Assembly: GCA_944323775.1 (NCBI GenBank)
Contig: CALUTT010000032.1
Location: 1-37,283 of the forward strand
Length of the DNA stretch: 37,283 nucleotides
Reading direction: 5' to 3'
Source: an uncultured Bacteroidales bacterium
GTDB lineage: Bacteria > Bacteroidota > Bacteroidia > Bacteroidales > UBA932
In this document: piece by piece, positions 7,701 through 16,795 of the stretch
Position numbering within the stretch: position 1 is the stretch's first letter
Layout: each line of letters starts with the position of its first letter
Program-made: the position numbers and the translations under genes
Notes under the pieces: model-generated
What the model saw: only the letters and a program-made list of their open reading frames with translations
Told to the model about the DNA's origin: nothing
Databases searched by the model: none

Positions 7701-8715
7701 AAGGTTAATCTTAGCAGGAGGTGCGCTGGCTGTGGTCCTGTCCAGCTGCGCCGGGAATAAGGGTGACGCACAGACGGCACCGGTCGCGGATGAGACGCGT
7801 AAGGTGACCGTGACGGTTACAACCAGGCAGAGCGTGCCCCAGACGGGAGTATACTCGTCTACAGTACAGGCCAACGTTGTCAACAACATCGCCTCGCAGA
7901 CAGCCGGACGTATCCGCAAGCTCAATGTCGAGGTAGGGGACTTTGTCGAGAAGGGGCAGATTCTTGCCGAAATGGACAGGGTGTCCCTGGACCAGGCTGC
8001 CCTGACTCTGAAGAACAACGAGACTGAACTTGAGAGGATCAAGGCTCTGTTCAATGAAGGAGGCGTGTCCCAGTCGGATTATGATACGGCTGAACTGACA
8101 TACGACGTCTCAAAGAGCAGTTACGACAATCTGCTTGAAAACACGATTCTGCGTGCTCCCGTAAGCGGCGTGATAACCGCAAGGAACTATGATACCGGAG
8201 ACATGTACGCAATGTCGTCTCCTATCTATACTCTGCAGCAGATCACCCCGGTGAAACTGCTTGTCCCCGTGTCCGAGATGGACTATACGCACGTAAAGCA
8301 GGGTGACAAGGTGTCCCTGACCGTAGATGCGATTCCCGGAAGGACATTCACCGGGTCAATAGTGAGACTCTATCCTGTAATCGACCCCACTTCTCATACT
8401 TTCAACGCTGAAGTGCATGTCGCCAATACCGACAGGGCGATACGTCCCGGCATGTATGCACGTGTGACTGTCACCTATGGAGTCAACAACAGCATTGTGC
8501 TTCCTGATACCGCTGTCCTCAAACAGCAGGGTTCTGGGGTACGCACTGTTTTCGTATTGAAGGATGACGGAACCGTCGAGTCCAGGATTGTTACGCTTGG
8601 CCTTCATTTCGACGGCAACTATGAAATCCTTTCCGGTCTTGAAGAAGGTGAAACAGTAGTCGTCACTGGTAATTCCAGCCTGAACGGCGGTGATAAGGTG
8701 GAGGTTGTAGAATGA
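7693..8715 (+). CDS. RND efflux periplasmic adaptor lipoprotein (HlyD/MFP family)
   Basis: This 340-residue protein has a lipobox LSSC with Cys19, so it is likely membrane-anchored in the periplasm. The membrane-fusion-protein order is visible: a lipoyl-like segment (QTAGRIRKLNVEVGDFVEKG), a short helical hairpin, the second lipoyl half (LRAPVSGVITARNYDTGD), a beta-barrel and a C-terminal domain (LEEGETVVVTGNSSLNGGDKV). It links the inner-membrane pump to the TolC-like channel. It overlaps both neighbours, by 8 nt upstream and 4 nt downstream. Confidence 0.94.
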   Translation: MNRRLILAGGALAVVLSSCAGNKGDAQTAPVADETRKVTVTVTTRQSVPQTGVYSSTVQANVVNNIASQTAGRIRKLNVEVGDFVEKGQILAEMDRVSLDQAALTLKNNETELERIKALFNEGGVSQSDYDTAELTYDVSKSSYDNLLENTILRAPVSGVITARNYDTGDMYAMSSPIYTLQQITPVKLLVPVSEMDYTHVKQGDKVSLTVDAIPGRTFTGSIVRLYPVIDPTSHTFNAEVHVANTDRAIRPGMYARVTVTYGVNNSIVLPDTAVLKQQGSGVRTVFVLKDDGTVESRIVTLGLHFDGNYEILSGLEEGETVVVTGNSSLNGGDKVEVVE

Positions 8716-11700
8716 GTATTATACGCTCTGCGGTCAACAAGCCGGTAACGACGACTCTTGTTTTCGTCGCCTTTGCGATATTGGGTGTCTTCTCGCTGGT
8801 TAAGACTTCAATAGCGCAGTTGCCGGAGTTTGACTCGAATGTCATAATGGTGATGTCCTCATATCCCGGTGCCAATGCCGAGGATATAGAGACGAATCTT
8901 ACTAAAGTCCTTGAGAACGCCCTCAACGGTGTTGAAGACCTCAAGGATCTTACTTCCCAGTCTAAGGAAAACATTTCTCTGCTTACTCTCGAATTCGAAT
9001 ACGGTGTCGACATCGAGGAGGCGACAAACAATGTTCGAGACAAACTGGACCTGGTCAATTCCAGCCTTCCTGACGGGGCTTCGGTGCCTGTGATCTTCAA
9101 GTTCAGCGCCGACGACATGCCTATCATGATGTTGTCTGCGACGGCGGACGTAAGTCTTGCGGGACTGGACAAGATTCTTGACGACAAGGTGACGACCCCG
9201 CTTGCGCGTGTGAACGGTGTCGGTACGGTGTCTGTGTCCGGTGCCCCCACACGTGAGATCCAGGTTTACTGCGACCCCAACAAGCTTGAGGCTTACGGCC
9301 TGAGCATAAGCGGAATATCATCTGCTATCGCTGCCGAAAACAAGAACCTGCCTTCGGGATACATTGACATAGGCTCAGAGACCTATACTCTGCGTGTCCA
9401 GAAAGAGTTCACCGATCCTTCGGAGCTGCTTGACATTGTTGTCGGCGTGTCTGACGGCAAGGTTGTGTACCTGCGTGACGTGGCGACTGTGAATGACGGC
9501 CAGGAGGAACGTGAGCAGGAGTCATATACCAACGGCATGCGCTCTGCGCGAATAATAATCCAGAAGCAGTCCGGCGCGAATACGGTCAATGTCATCAGGG
9601 GGGTCAAGGCCAGACTTGCCGAAATCGAGCCTACTCTGCCTTCCGATATACAGATTACTACTGTGTACGACGGGTCCACGGAGATTATCGATTCCATAAA
9701 TACTTTGGTGGAAACGATTATCACGACTCTCCTCATAGTAATATTTGTGGTGTTCGTGTTCCTGGGAAGCTGGAAGTCCACGGTGATAATCACCCTGTCC
9801 ATCCCTCTGGCGCTGCTGGCATCCCTGATATATCTTTATGCCACCGGCAATACCCTGAACATTATCTCAATGTCGGCGCTTTCCATTGCGATCGGAATGG
9901 TTGTCGATGACTCCATAGTCGTTCTTGAGAACATCACGACGCACTTGTCCAGGGGTGAAAAGCCCAAGGAGGCTGCCGTTCACGGAACTTCCGAGGTGGG
10001 TATTTCGGTAATTGCCTCCACGCTCACTATGCTGTGCGTGTTCCTTCCTCTGACGATGATCAGCGGCATGGCCGGAATCATGTTCCAGCAGTTGGGATGG
10101 ATAGTCAGCATCATCATGATCATATCAACGGCGGCGGCCCTTACGTTCGTGCCGATGCTGTGTTCAAGGTTGCTGAAGAACAACAATACTCACGGAAAAG
10201 CTTTCAATCTTGTCTTCGGACCCATTAACCGGTTCCTTGACTGGATATCAAGAGGATATGCCCATGTGATCCACTGGGCTACCAAGCGCAGACGTGTTGT
10301 CGTGCTGACCTTTGCCGCAGTGTTCGTCATCGCGATGGTGATCTTCATTCCGAGACTTACGACCGAATATTTCCCTCATCAGGATTCAGACCGTATTTCC
10401 GCGACTGTCGAGCTCCCCATGGGTACTGCCCAGGATGTCACCAGAGAGTTTGCCGCAAGGATGAATGACGATATCGTCGAGGCTGTTCCGGAAGTTCAGA
10501 TAATTAACTATACGTTCGGCCAGGCTGACAGTGACAATACCTTCGCGAGCATGCAGGACAACGGTACGCAGCTTATCTCGTTCACTCTGAACATCGGTTC
10601 AAGCGGGGAGCGTGAGCGCACCTCTGCCGAGATTGCGGATGTCGTCAGGGCCGTCGTTGCCAAATATCCCGAGGTCCGCCGTGCAATCATTACGGAAGGC
10701 GGCGGCGGAATGGGCGGCGCCTCGACCGTTGACGTAGAAGTATACGGCTACAGTTTTGACGAGACCGACCGTATCGCCGGAATCCTTCAGCAGAAGATGC
10801 TCGAGAGCCCTATGTACACTCAGGTTACGCTCAGCCGAGACGAGTATACCCCTGAACTTCAGATGGACTTTGACCGTACCAAACTGGCACTCAACGGCTT
10901 GAACTCTACGACGGCCGGCTCTGCATTCAGCGCTGCGATGAGCGGTTCGATGCAGTCGTATTACCGTGAGGACGGCGAGGAGTATGATATCCGCGTACGC
11001 TATTCTCCCGAGTACAGGACAAGGGTGGAGGATCTTGAGAACATTCTTGTTACCAACGGCTACGGCCAGCAGGTGAGAATGAAGGACCTTGGAAATGTCG
11101 TCGAGACTCTCGTGCCTCCTACCATCGAGAGAAAGGACCGTGAACGTCTTGTAACCGTTTCCGGAATCGTGGCTGACGGAGCGGCACTCAGTGAGGCTGT
11201 CGCCGTTGCCGAAGAGGCAATCAGGACCACCGAGATTCCGACTGAACTGTCTGTTGTCGTTGCCGGTGACTATGAGGACCAGCAGGACATGTTCGGCGAC
11301 CTGCTCGTACTGGTTGTGCTGATGATCATACTTGTATACATGGTGATGGCGTCACAGTTCGAGGCTCTCATGGCTCCGTTCGTCATAATGTTCTCTCTTC
11401 CTTTCGCGCTTGTCGGAGTGTTCCTCGGCTTGGAAATCACAGGAGAATCTCTCGGTGTCATGGCTCTGATCGGTATCATAATGCTTATCGGTATCGTCGT
11501 GAAGAATGGTATCGTGCTGATCGACTACACGATACTCTGTCGTGAGAGGGGCATGAACATCAGGGATGCATCTACGACAGCTGCGAGAAGCCGTCTGAGG
11601 CCTATCCTTATGACGACACTGACCACGGTGCTCGGTATGCTTCCTCTGGCTGTCAGCCAGGGTGAGGGAGCCGAGATGTGGAGGCCGCTGGGAATCACGG

Positions 11701-11801
11701 TTTGCTGGGGTCTTACAATTTCGACCCTGATTACGCTCGTGCTGATCCCGACGTTATATTGCTCACTGTCTTACAGAATGGAAAGGAGGAAAAAGAAATG
11801 A
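8712..11801 (+). CDS. RND-family efflux pump inner-membrane subunit (AcrB/MexB-like)
   Basis: The 1029-residue length is standard for the hydrophobe/amphiphile efflux RND family. The proton relay is intact: GMVVDDSIVVLEN places adjacent aspartates at 399 and 400 in TM4, and VVKNGIVLID places the partner lysine at 931 in TM10. Two large periplasmic loops lie between the TM1-TM2 and TM7-TM8 regions. The central-loop sequence lacks any metal-binding motif I could recognise, so a drug, bile-salt or lipophile substrate is more likely than metal, but this is inference. It is expressed with the adaptor and channel, and its stop codon overlaps the start of a PII-like gene. Confidence 0.95.
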   Translation: MSIIRSAVNKPVTTTLVFVAFAILGVFSLVKTSIAQLPEFDSNVIMVMSSYPGANAEDIETNLTKVLENALNGVEDLKDLTSQSKENISLLTLEFEYGVDIEEATNNVRDKLDLVNSSLPDGASVPVIFKFSADDMPIMMLSATADVSLAGLDKILDDKVTTPLARVNGVGTVSVSGAPTREIQVYCDPNKLEAYGLSISGISSAIAAENKNLPSGYIDIGSETYTLRVQKEFTDPSELLDIVVGVSDGKVVYLRDVATVNDGQEEREQESYTNGMRSARIIIQKQSGANTVNVIRGVKARLAEIEPTLPSDIQITTVYDGSTEIIDSINTLVETIITTLLIVIFVVFVFLGSWKSTVIITLSIPLALLASLIYLYATGNTLNIISMSALSIAIGMVVDDSIVVLENITTHLSRGEKPKEAAVHGTSEVGISVIASTLTMLCVFLPLTMISGMAGIMFQQLGWIVSIIMIISTAAALTFVPMLCSRLLKNNNTHGKAFNLVFGPINRFLDWISRGYAHVIHWATKRRRVVVLTFAAVFVIAMVIFIPRLTTEYFPHQDSDRISATVELPMGTAQDVTREFAARMNDDIVEAVPEVQIINYTFGQADSDNTFASMQDNGTQLISFTLNIGSSGERERTSAEIADVVRAVVAKYPEVRRAIITEGGGGMGGASTVDVEVYGYSFDETDRIAGILQQKMLESPMYTQVTLSRDEYTPELQMDFDRTKLALNGLNSTTAGSAFSAAMSGSMQSYYREDGEEYDIRVRYSPEYRTRVEDLENILVTNGYGQQVRMKDLGNVVETLVPPTIERKDRERLVTVSGIVADGAALSEAVAVAEEAIRTTEIPTELSVVVAGDYEDQQDMFGDLLVLVVLMIILVYMVMASQFEALMAPFVIMFSLPFALVGVFLGLEITGESLGVMALIGIIMLIGIVVKNGIVLIDYTILCRERGMNIRDASTTAARSRLRPILMTTLTTVLGMLPLAVSQGEGAEMWRPLGITVCWGLTISTLITLVLIPTLYCSLSYRMERRKKK

Positions 11802-12091
11802 AGGCGATGTTCATAGCCTATAACCAGGCGTTCAATGAGGAAATCGTAAATACGCTTGAGGAGTACGGCCAGAAAGGTTATACCAAATGGGAAGACATAG
11901 AAGGCCGCGGACATTTCAACGGAAAGCCAAGGCTTGGAAACCATGCCTGGCCGGAGCTGAACCAGGGAGTCCTGTCCGTGATGCCTGACGACAAGGTCGC
12001 CCCGATACTTGAGGCTCTCAAGGCAAAGGATGAGGCTGCGCCGGATCTTGGGCTCAGGGCTTACGTCTGGAATGTTGAAACTTATTATTAA
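11798..12091 (+). CDS. PII-like small protein coupled to the RND pump
   Basis: A 97-residue protein. The start chosen is the ATG at 11798, which overlaps the pump's stop codon (ATGA). An upstream extension would only read through the pump gene in another frame. The sequence has the feel of the PII/ferredoxin-like superfamily: an N-terminal beta strand (MKAMFIAYN), a helix (EEIVNTLEEYG), a strand ending in a GRG loop (EDIEGRGHFNGKPRLG, residues 33-47), a second strand and helix (GVLSVMPDDKVAPILEALK) and a C-terminal strand (LRAYVWNVE). Members of the PII superfamily encoded beside RND-type efflux genes are known as a group. It may sense a small molecule and modulate the pump. No ligand can be predicted here. 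Confidence 0.75.
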   Translation: MKAMFIAYNQAFNEEIVNTLEEYGQKGYTKWEDIEGRGHFNGKPRLGNHAWPELNQGVLSVMPDDKVAPILEALKAKDEAAPDLGLRAYVWNVETYY

Positions 12092-12104
12092 TTTGTTATC
12101 TTTG
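12074..12104 (+). promoter_or_regulatory. promoter upstream of trxA
   Basis: GTTG (12074-12077, a partial -33) is followed after 19 nt by a perfect -7 element TATCTTTG (12097-12104). The predicted start point near 12111 falls inside the left arm of the terminator hairpin that follows directly. Confidence 0.6.
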
Positions 12105-12141
12105 CATCTGTTGCCAACCGTTTGGCAACAGATGTTTTTTT
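12105..12141 (+). terminator. Rho-independent terminator between the efflux operon and trxA
   Basis: The perfect 13-bp stem CATCTGTTGCCAA (12105-12117) / TTGGCAACAGATG (12122-12134) has a 4-nt loop and is followed by seven T. It would end transcripts coming from the RND operon. It lies between the trxA promoter element and the trxA start codon. Confidence 0.88.
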
Positions 12142-12154
12142 AATATTCAGCATT

Positions 12155-12469
12155 ATGGCTAAAGTTGTAAATGATTCGAATATCGCCGAGATCCTTTCTT
12201 CATCTCAGCCTGTCATAATTGATTTCTGGGCTACATGGTGCGGCCCTTGCCGCGTCCTCGGTCCTACAGTCGAGGAGGTAGCATCTGAGTATGAGGGACG
12301 TGCGGTGGTCGCGAAATGCAACGTAGACGACTGTGAGGACATCTCTTACAAGTACGGAATCCGCAACATCCCGACTCTGCTCTTCTTCAAGGGAGGAGAG
12401 GTAGTGGACAGGACTGTAGGCGTCGTTTCCAAACAGGAAATCGTTTCAAAAATTGACAAATTAATTTAG
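12155..12469 (+). CDS. trxA: thioredoxin
   Basis: Thioredoxin is the cytoplasmic disulfide reductant, and this is a single-domain form of 104 residues. The active site WCGPC is present with Cys29 and Cys32, and the conserved cis-proline stretch NIPTLLFF lies later. The ATG at 12155 was chosen because it gives the normal family length. An in-frame upstream ATG at 12122 would begin inside the terminator hairpin and add an unlikely hydrophobic tail. It is the first gene of a long operon and is followed after 6 nt by a beta-barrel gene. Confidence 0.95.
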   Translation: MAKVVNDSNIAEILSSSQPVIIDFWATWCGPCRVLGPTVEEVASEYEGRAVVAKCNVDDCEDISYKYGIRNIPTLLFFKGGEVVDRTVGVVSKQEIVSKIDKLI

Positions 12470-12475
12470 TTCAAG

Positions 12476-13126
12476 ATGAAAAAACTTGTAGCAGTAGCAG
12501 TAGCCGCGCTTCTTGCGGCTGTCAGTGCTTACGCCCAGATTGGCGTCAGTGCAGGTCTAACCTCCGCTTCAACCACTCTAGAGGACGCAGCTGCATCCGT
12601 AAAGAGCGGTAATGTCAACCAGTACCATTTCGGTATCAACTACAAGATAGGGATAGGCAACATTCTCGCAATCCAGCCGGGAATCCTCTACAATGTCAAG
12701 GGCAGCAGTTTCGACGTGTCCAATATCGGCTCCACTTCAGTGGACTTCAAGACTGGCTTCCTTGAGATTCCTGTCCAGGTCCAGGCCGGAATCGGAATAG
12801 GAAAGATCGTAAGGGTCTATGGTCTTGCCGAGCCTTTCGTGGGCTATGCGATTACAAACCAGATTACCCTCAATTCGACGCTGGCCTCCGCCGTCGAGCC
12901 TCAGAAGACCTGGGACAATGTCAAGAACCGTCTCGAGTACGGAATTGGTCTTGGCGCCGGCGTCGAGCTCTTCAGGCATCTGCAGCTCAGCGTCAAGTAT
13001 TTCTGGACTTTCAGCGATCTTTACGGTGTCCAGAATCCCAATCTTGATGAAATCATCAACCAGGTGTCCAATATCAACAAGGGCAATGTCAACGGCATCG
13101 CCGCAACAGTAACCGTCCTATTCTAG
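12476..13126 (+). CDS. outer-membrane beta-barrel protein (PorT-like, PF13568 type)
   Basis: A 216-residue protein with a signal peptide (MKKLVAVAVAALLAAVSAYAQ). The remainder has alternating hydrophobic strands and a terminal aromatic residue (TVTVLF), as expected for a small eight-stranded outer-membrane barrel. Typical family features are KIGIGNILAIQPGILYNVKG and YLEIP-like FLEIPVQVQAG. Function is unknown and there is no sign of a specific ligand. It sits between trxA and the LOG-family gene with very short gaps (6 nt and 3 nt), so it is co-transcribed with cytoplasmic housekeeping genes. Confidence 0.85.
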   Translation: MKKLVAVAVAALLAAVSAYAQIGVSAGLTSASTTLEDAAASVKSGNVNQYHFGINYKIGIGNILAIQPGILYNVKGSSFDVSNIGSTSVDFKTGFLEIPVQVQAGIGIGKIVRVYGLAEPFVGYAITNQITLNSTLASAVEPQKTWDNVKNRLEYGIGLGAGVELFRHLQLSVKYFWTFSDLYGVQNPNLDEIINQVSNINKGNVNGIAATVTVLF

Positions 13127-13129
13127 AAT

Positions 13130-13660
13130 ATGTCAGGAAAGTCGGCGGTTATCTTCTGTTCCGCCAGTGATGATATAGATCCTAGTTACAATCAGGCTGC
13201 ACGGGAGATTGTCCGTGCGGCTTGTTTGTCTGGATATGACATCGTGTGCGGCGGTACTGTCAGAGGTACCATGCGCCACGTCTGTGATGAGGCTTCAAGA
13301 TGCGGTGCAAGAGTCAGAGGCGTTATTCCAAGGTTCATGAAAGGGCTCGAACATCCCGCCCTGACGGAGTGCGTATGGACGGACAGAATGTCTCAGCGCA
13401 AAGACGGAATGAGGGAAGGTACGTGCCTTGCAATAGGTCTTCCCGGAGGGATCGGGACGCTGGATGAACTGGCCGAAACATATTGCCTGGCCAAGATGGG
13501 CCTTTATCCCGGCCGGGTCGTGGCCTTTGACATGAACGGCTTCTATGAGCCGCTCAAGGCACAACTGGACCTGTATGTCGCAAAAGGCATGCTTGATACG
13601 GTTTCACGTGCGCTGATTTCTTTTCCTGAGACCATCGCAGAACTCGAGAAATTGTTGTGA
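13130..13660 (+). CDS. LOG-family protein (TIGR00730; possible nucleotide phosphoribohydrolase)
   Basis: A 176-residue Rossmann-like protein of the LOG / putative lysine-decarboxylase-like family. Several characterised members cleave nucleoside 5'-monophosphates to base plus ribose 5-phosphate. The key motif PGGIGTLDE is at 105-113, with the accompanying MSQRKDGM segment at 87-94. The first glycine-rich motif is weaker than usual, CGGTVRGTM (40-48) rather than GGGxxGLMG. The exact substrate cannot be assigned. The stop codon overlaps the GTG start of the polyprenyl synthase gene by 4 nt. Confidence 0.88.
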   Translation: MSGKSAVIFCSASDDIDPSYNQAAREIVRAACLSGYDIVCGGTVRGTMRHVCDEASRCGARVRGVIPRFMKGLEHPALTECVWTDRMSQRKDGMREGTCLAIGLPGGIGTLDELAETYCLAKMGLYPGRVVAFDMNGFYEPLKAQLDLYVAKGMLDTVSRALISFPETIAELEKLL

Positions 13661-14631
13661 CGAGGGAGGACGTAATTAAATATCTTGGAAAGGACTGGTC
13701 TGCCGTCATGGAACTGATGCGGACAGCCTTGCACAGCGATGTCGCATTGCTGGACACTACCAACGAGTCAATATCGTCGTCGTCCGGCAAGATGCTCCGT
13801 CCGATGATAAGCCTTCTTATGGCCAGAGCCATAGGTTCCACCAATGATGACAGCTGCAGGTATGCCGCCGCATGCGAGATGTTGCATAATGCGACACTTA
13901 TGCATGATGATGTCGCTGACGAAAGTGCGGAACGCCGCGGAAGGCCGACTGTAAGTGCTATGCTCGGCCCTTCGGCCGCGGTGCTTGTCGGTGACTTCTG
14001 GCTTTCGAAGGCAGTGGATCTGGCTGCCAACTCCCAGCATTTCGTCAAAGTCGTGAAGATACTCTCCAAGAGTCTTACCGATCTTGCCGAGGGGGAACTG
14101 TACCAGATGGAGAAGACTTTCAGCTGTGATACGACCGAGACGGACTATTACAGGATTATCAGGTGCAAGACAGCATCCCTGTTCGAGGCCGCCGGAGTTA
14201 CCGCGGCATGCTCAGTTGACGCTTCCGAGGAGATGACTGCCGCCGCACGGGAGTTCACTCTTTCGTACGGCATTGCCTTTCAGATAAAGGATGACATCCT
14301 TGACTATACCGGTACGGACGAACTAGGGAAGCCGCTGGGAGTCGACATCAGGGAAAAGAAAATAACTCTTCCGCTTCTCGGGGCCATGCAGTCTCTGCCG
14401 GAGTCCGGTCAGTCCCGTATACGCAAAATGGTCAGCGAAGTGGACACTCATCCGGAATACTGCCGGGAACTCCGGGATTTCACGGTTTCCTCCGGGGGCA
14501 TAGGATATGCATCGGCAAGACTTGACGAGTTTGTGGCCCGTGCGATCGCTGCCCTGGAACCTTTGCCTGAATCTCAAGCCAAGAGCTACCTTGAACAGAT
14601 AGCCAGGCAGAACGCATACAGGCAGATATGA
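13657..14631 (+). CDS. polyprenyl diphosphate synthase (trans-isoprenyl chain elongation)
   Basis: A 324-residue all-alpha prenyltransferase. The start is GTG at 13657, overlapping the previous stop (GTGA). The next in-frame ATG at 13708 would shorten the N-terminus. Visible motifs are GKMLRP (44-49), the first aspartate-rich motif DDVAD (84-88), and the second aspartate-rich motif DDILD (212-216) within FQIKDDILDY. It most likely makes the long side chain of menaquinone (octaprenyl or similar). Product length depends on residues before the first motif and cannot be stated firmly. It is overlapped at its end by the delta' gene. Confidence 0.93.
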   Translation: MTREDVIKYLGKDWSAVMELMRTALHSDVALLDTTNESISSSSGKMLRPMISLLMARAIGSTNDDSCRYAAACEMLHNATLMHDDVADESAERRGRPTVSAMLGPSAAVLVGDFWLSKAVDLAANSQHFVKVVKILSKSLTDLAEGELYQMEKTFSCDTTETDYYRIIRCKTASLFEAAGVTAACSVDASEEMTAAAREFTLSYGIAFQIKDDILDYTGTDELGKPLGVDIREKKITLPLLGAMQSLPESGQSRIRKMVSEVDTHPEYCRELRDFTVSSGGIGYASARLDEFVARAIAALEPLPESQAKSYLEQIARQNAYRQI

Positions 14632-15611
14632 ATTTTTCCGGGATAAAGGGGAACCGTGAGATCGTCAGGACTCTCGTGTCGATGGTGGATTCAGACAGGG
14701 TGCCTCATGCCATACTTTTTCATGAAGATGACGGCGGACAGGCTTTCCCGATATGCCTTGCCTTTCTGAAGTACCTTTACTGCCGGAACCGGGCCGGGGC
14801 GGATTCATGTTCCGTCTGCCCTTCGTGCAACAGGATCGACAAGCTGATCCATCCTGACGTCCATTTCGTGTTCCCGACTGCATCGTCATCTCTGACAGAG
14901 CAGTACATGCCTCAGTTGAGGGAACTGGCTGCCGGGCACATGCCGTTTACAGAGAAGGAAGTCAGCGAGGCTTTCGGCATTGACGGCAAGAAACAGATGA
15001 TAGCCGTAGGGGAGGCGCGGCATCTGCTGGACGAACTTTCAGTGAGCGCCCTTGAAGGAGGATACAGGTCTGTTGTTGTCTTCCTCCCTGAGAAAATGAG
15101 TCCGGAAGCTGCGAACAGACTCCTGAAAGTCATTGAGGAGCCGCCCGCCATGACACTTTTCCTGTTGATAACTCATCATCCGGAACAGGTCCTGCAGACA
15201 ATCTCGTCGAGATGCCAGAGGATCAGGGTACAGAGTTCCGGGGAAGAGGGCAAGGTCGAGTTCCAGTCTCCCGAACTTTTTGACGAGCTGATGGAAGCGC
15301 TTGTCTCGCGCAACCTGACTGCATGTCTGGACGTTGCCGACAAACTTTCCGCAATTCCGTCGCGCGACGGAGCCAAAGCTTTTTGTAAATTTGCGGCATA
15401 CAGGCTGCGCCATGTCTTTCTTGCCCAGCAGGGAATGCCTGTCCCCGCAGACGCGTGCGCTTCAAACGGAAGGTGGGCCGCCTCGTTGAGGAAGACCTTC
15501 CCCCGCAATGCGCTTGCCGTGCTGGACAGGGCATCAAGGATGCTTGACCTCAACGTGAATGTCAAGATCCTTTTCACTGACATGGCTGATAAACTTTTTA
15601 TGCAGATATGA
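14628..15611 (+). CDS. holB: DNA polymerase III subunit delta'
   Basis: A 327-residue clamp-loader subunit of the AAA+ type. A four-cysteine zinc module is present at Cys52, Cys61, Cys64 and Cys67. The SRC motif appears in ISSRCQRIRV, and EAANRLLKVIEEPP is a highly typical delta'/tau segment. The Walker A position reads HEDDGGQA and lacks a proper P-loop lysine, as expected for the non-ATP-binding delta' subunit. It overlaps the upstream prenyl synthase gene (ATGA) and the downstream PSP1 gene, a conserved neighbourhood in Bacteroidales. Confidence 0.9.
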   Translation: MNFSGIKGNREIVRTLVSMVDSDRVPHAILFHEDDGGQAFPICLAFLKYLYCRNRAGADSCSVCPSCNRIDKLIHPDVHFVFPTASSSLTEQYMPQLRELAAGHMPFTEKEVSEAFGIDGKKQMIAVGEARHLLDELSVSALEGGYRSVVVFLPEKMSPEAANRLLKVIEEPPAMTLFLLITHHPEQVLQTISSRCQRIRVQSSGEEGKVEFQSPELFDELMEALVSRNLTACLDVADKLSAIPSRDGAKAFCKFAAYRLRHVFLAQQGMPVPADACASNGRWAASLRKTFPRNALAVLDRASRMLDLNVNVKILFTDMADKLFMQI

Positions 15612-16795
15612 ACAATGAATCCATACAATATGACTGCTCCCGCGGTTGTGTAGTGACCCATGACAAGAATGGCGAGACGAACTGTACATACCGTGCCGGA
15701 TGCTGCAAGCTCGGCGACTACAACTGGCTCAAGGATGCGGCCGACGGGTCTTTCAGCGGCCTTTTCGAAGTAAGGTTCAAGAATACCCGCAAGGGAATAT
15801 ACGTCAATGACTCCCCTCAGAACATAAGGATAGGGGATATGGTGATGGTGGAGGCCGCCACCGGGATGGATCTGGGCATTGTGACCCTTGAGGGCCCCAT
15901 CGTCGGACGGCAGATGAAGTCGAGGGGCATCGATCCCTCTTCGGCCGTGTTCAGAAAGATTTACCGCAAGGCGAGGGCAGCTGACATCGAAAGATGGCAG
16001 AATGCGATCGCCAGGGAACAGGATACAATGATCAAGGCCCGCAGCATCGCTGCCGAGATGGGCCTTGAGATGAAGATAGGAGACGTGGAGTTCCAGGGTG
16101 ACGGATCGAAGGCGATTTTCTACTATATCGCAGACGGGCGTGTCGATTTCCGGCAGCTTATCAAGGCGTTTGCGGAAGAATTCAGGATCCGTATCGAAAT
16201 GAAGCAGATCGGAGCCCGTCAGGAGGCGGGACTCATTGGCGGTCTTGGAATCTGCGGACGAGAGCTCTGCTGCGCCAATTACATATCTTCGTTCCAGAGC
16301 ATATCCACTTCTGCCGCCAGGGTCCAGGACCTTTCTCTGAATCCCCAGAAGCTTGCCGGCCAGTGCGGCAAGCTGAAGTGCTGCCTGAATTACGAGGTTC
16401 CTTCATATCTTGACGCCCAGTCAAGGATCCCCAGGCTCGCCGGACCTCTTGAATTCGAGGACGGTCCAGCCTATCTGCGCAAGACTGATATCCTCAGGGA
16501 GACCATGTATTTTTCATATGACAAGTCTTCCGACGCCAACCTGTATGCACTTACCGCAGCTCAGGTGCGTGATGTCATTGAGAAAAACCGCGCCGGAATC
16601 AAGCCTGAGTCTCTGCAGGGTGAACGCAAACCCTCTTCGCCCGAGTTCGTCACGTCCGTCGGAGACGACAGCATAAGCAGGTTCGACTCTCCCAGGCGCA
16701 AGAAATCACGCGGCGGCAAGCCGGCCCGTCAGAATGCATCCAGGGGAGGGCAGCCGCGTCGCAGGCCGCAGAAAGGCCCGTCCGGCGAGAAATGA
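15608..16795 (+). CDS. PSP1 domain protein (RicT/YaaT-like)
   Basis: A 395-residue cytoplasmic protein with the PSP1 C-terminal domain. The family signature GGLGICGRELCCANYISSF and the following QCGKLKCCLNYE are clear. More cysteines lie at the N-terminus (Cys10, Cys14, Cys26, Cys32, Cys33), and such clusters can bind an iron-sulfur cluster, as in the B. subtilis Ric complex. The last 40 residues or so are basic, Gly/Arg/Lys-rich and probably disordered, which suggests RNA contact. In Firmicutes RicT acts with RNase Y; whether it does so here is not known. It lies between delta' and gldH, a typical order in this phylum. Confidence 0.92.
   Translation: MNNESIQYDCSRGCVVTHDKNGETNCTYRAGCCKLGDYNWLKDAADGSFSGLFEVRFKNTRKGIYVNDSPQNIRIGDMVMVEAATGMDLGIVTLEGPIVGRQMKSRGIDPSSAVFRKIYRKARAADIERWQNAIAREQDTMIKARSIAAEMGLEMKIGDVEFQGDGSKAIFYYIADGRVDFRQLIKAFAEEFRIRIEMKQIGARQEAGLIGGLGICGRELCCANYISSFQSISTSAARVQDLSLNPQKLAGQCGKLKCCLNYEVPSYLDAQSRIPRLAGPLEFEDGPAYLRKTDILRETMYFSYDKSSDANLYALTAAQVRDVIEKNRAGIKPESLQGERKPSSPEFVTSVGDDSISRFDSPRRKKSRGGKPARQNASRGGQPRRRPQKGPSGEK

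Noticed and set aside
10681-10760. Heavy-metal efflux assignment for the RND pump because of the PII-like neighbour
   Set aside because: The pump has no visible methionine or histidine metal-binding clusters and resembles the AcrB/MexB type in its TM4 motif; metal specificity is not supported.
11678-11797. 40-residue N-terminal extension of the PII-like protein
   Set aside because: It lies entirely inside the pump gene in another frame; the ATGA overlap start at 11798 gives the right family size.
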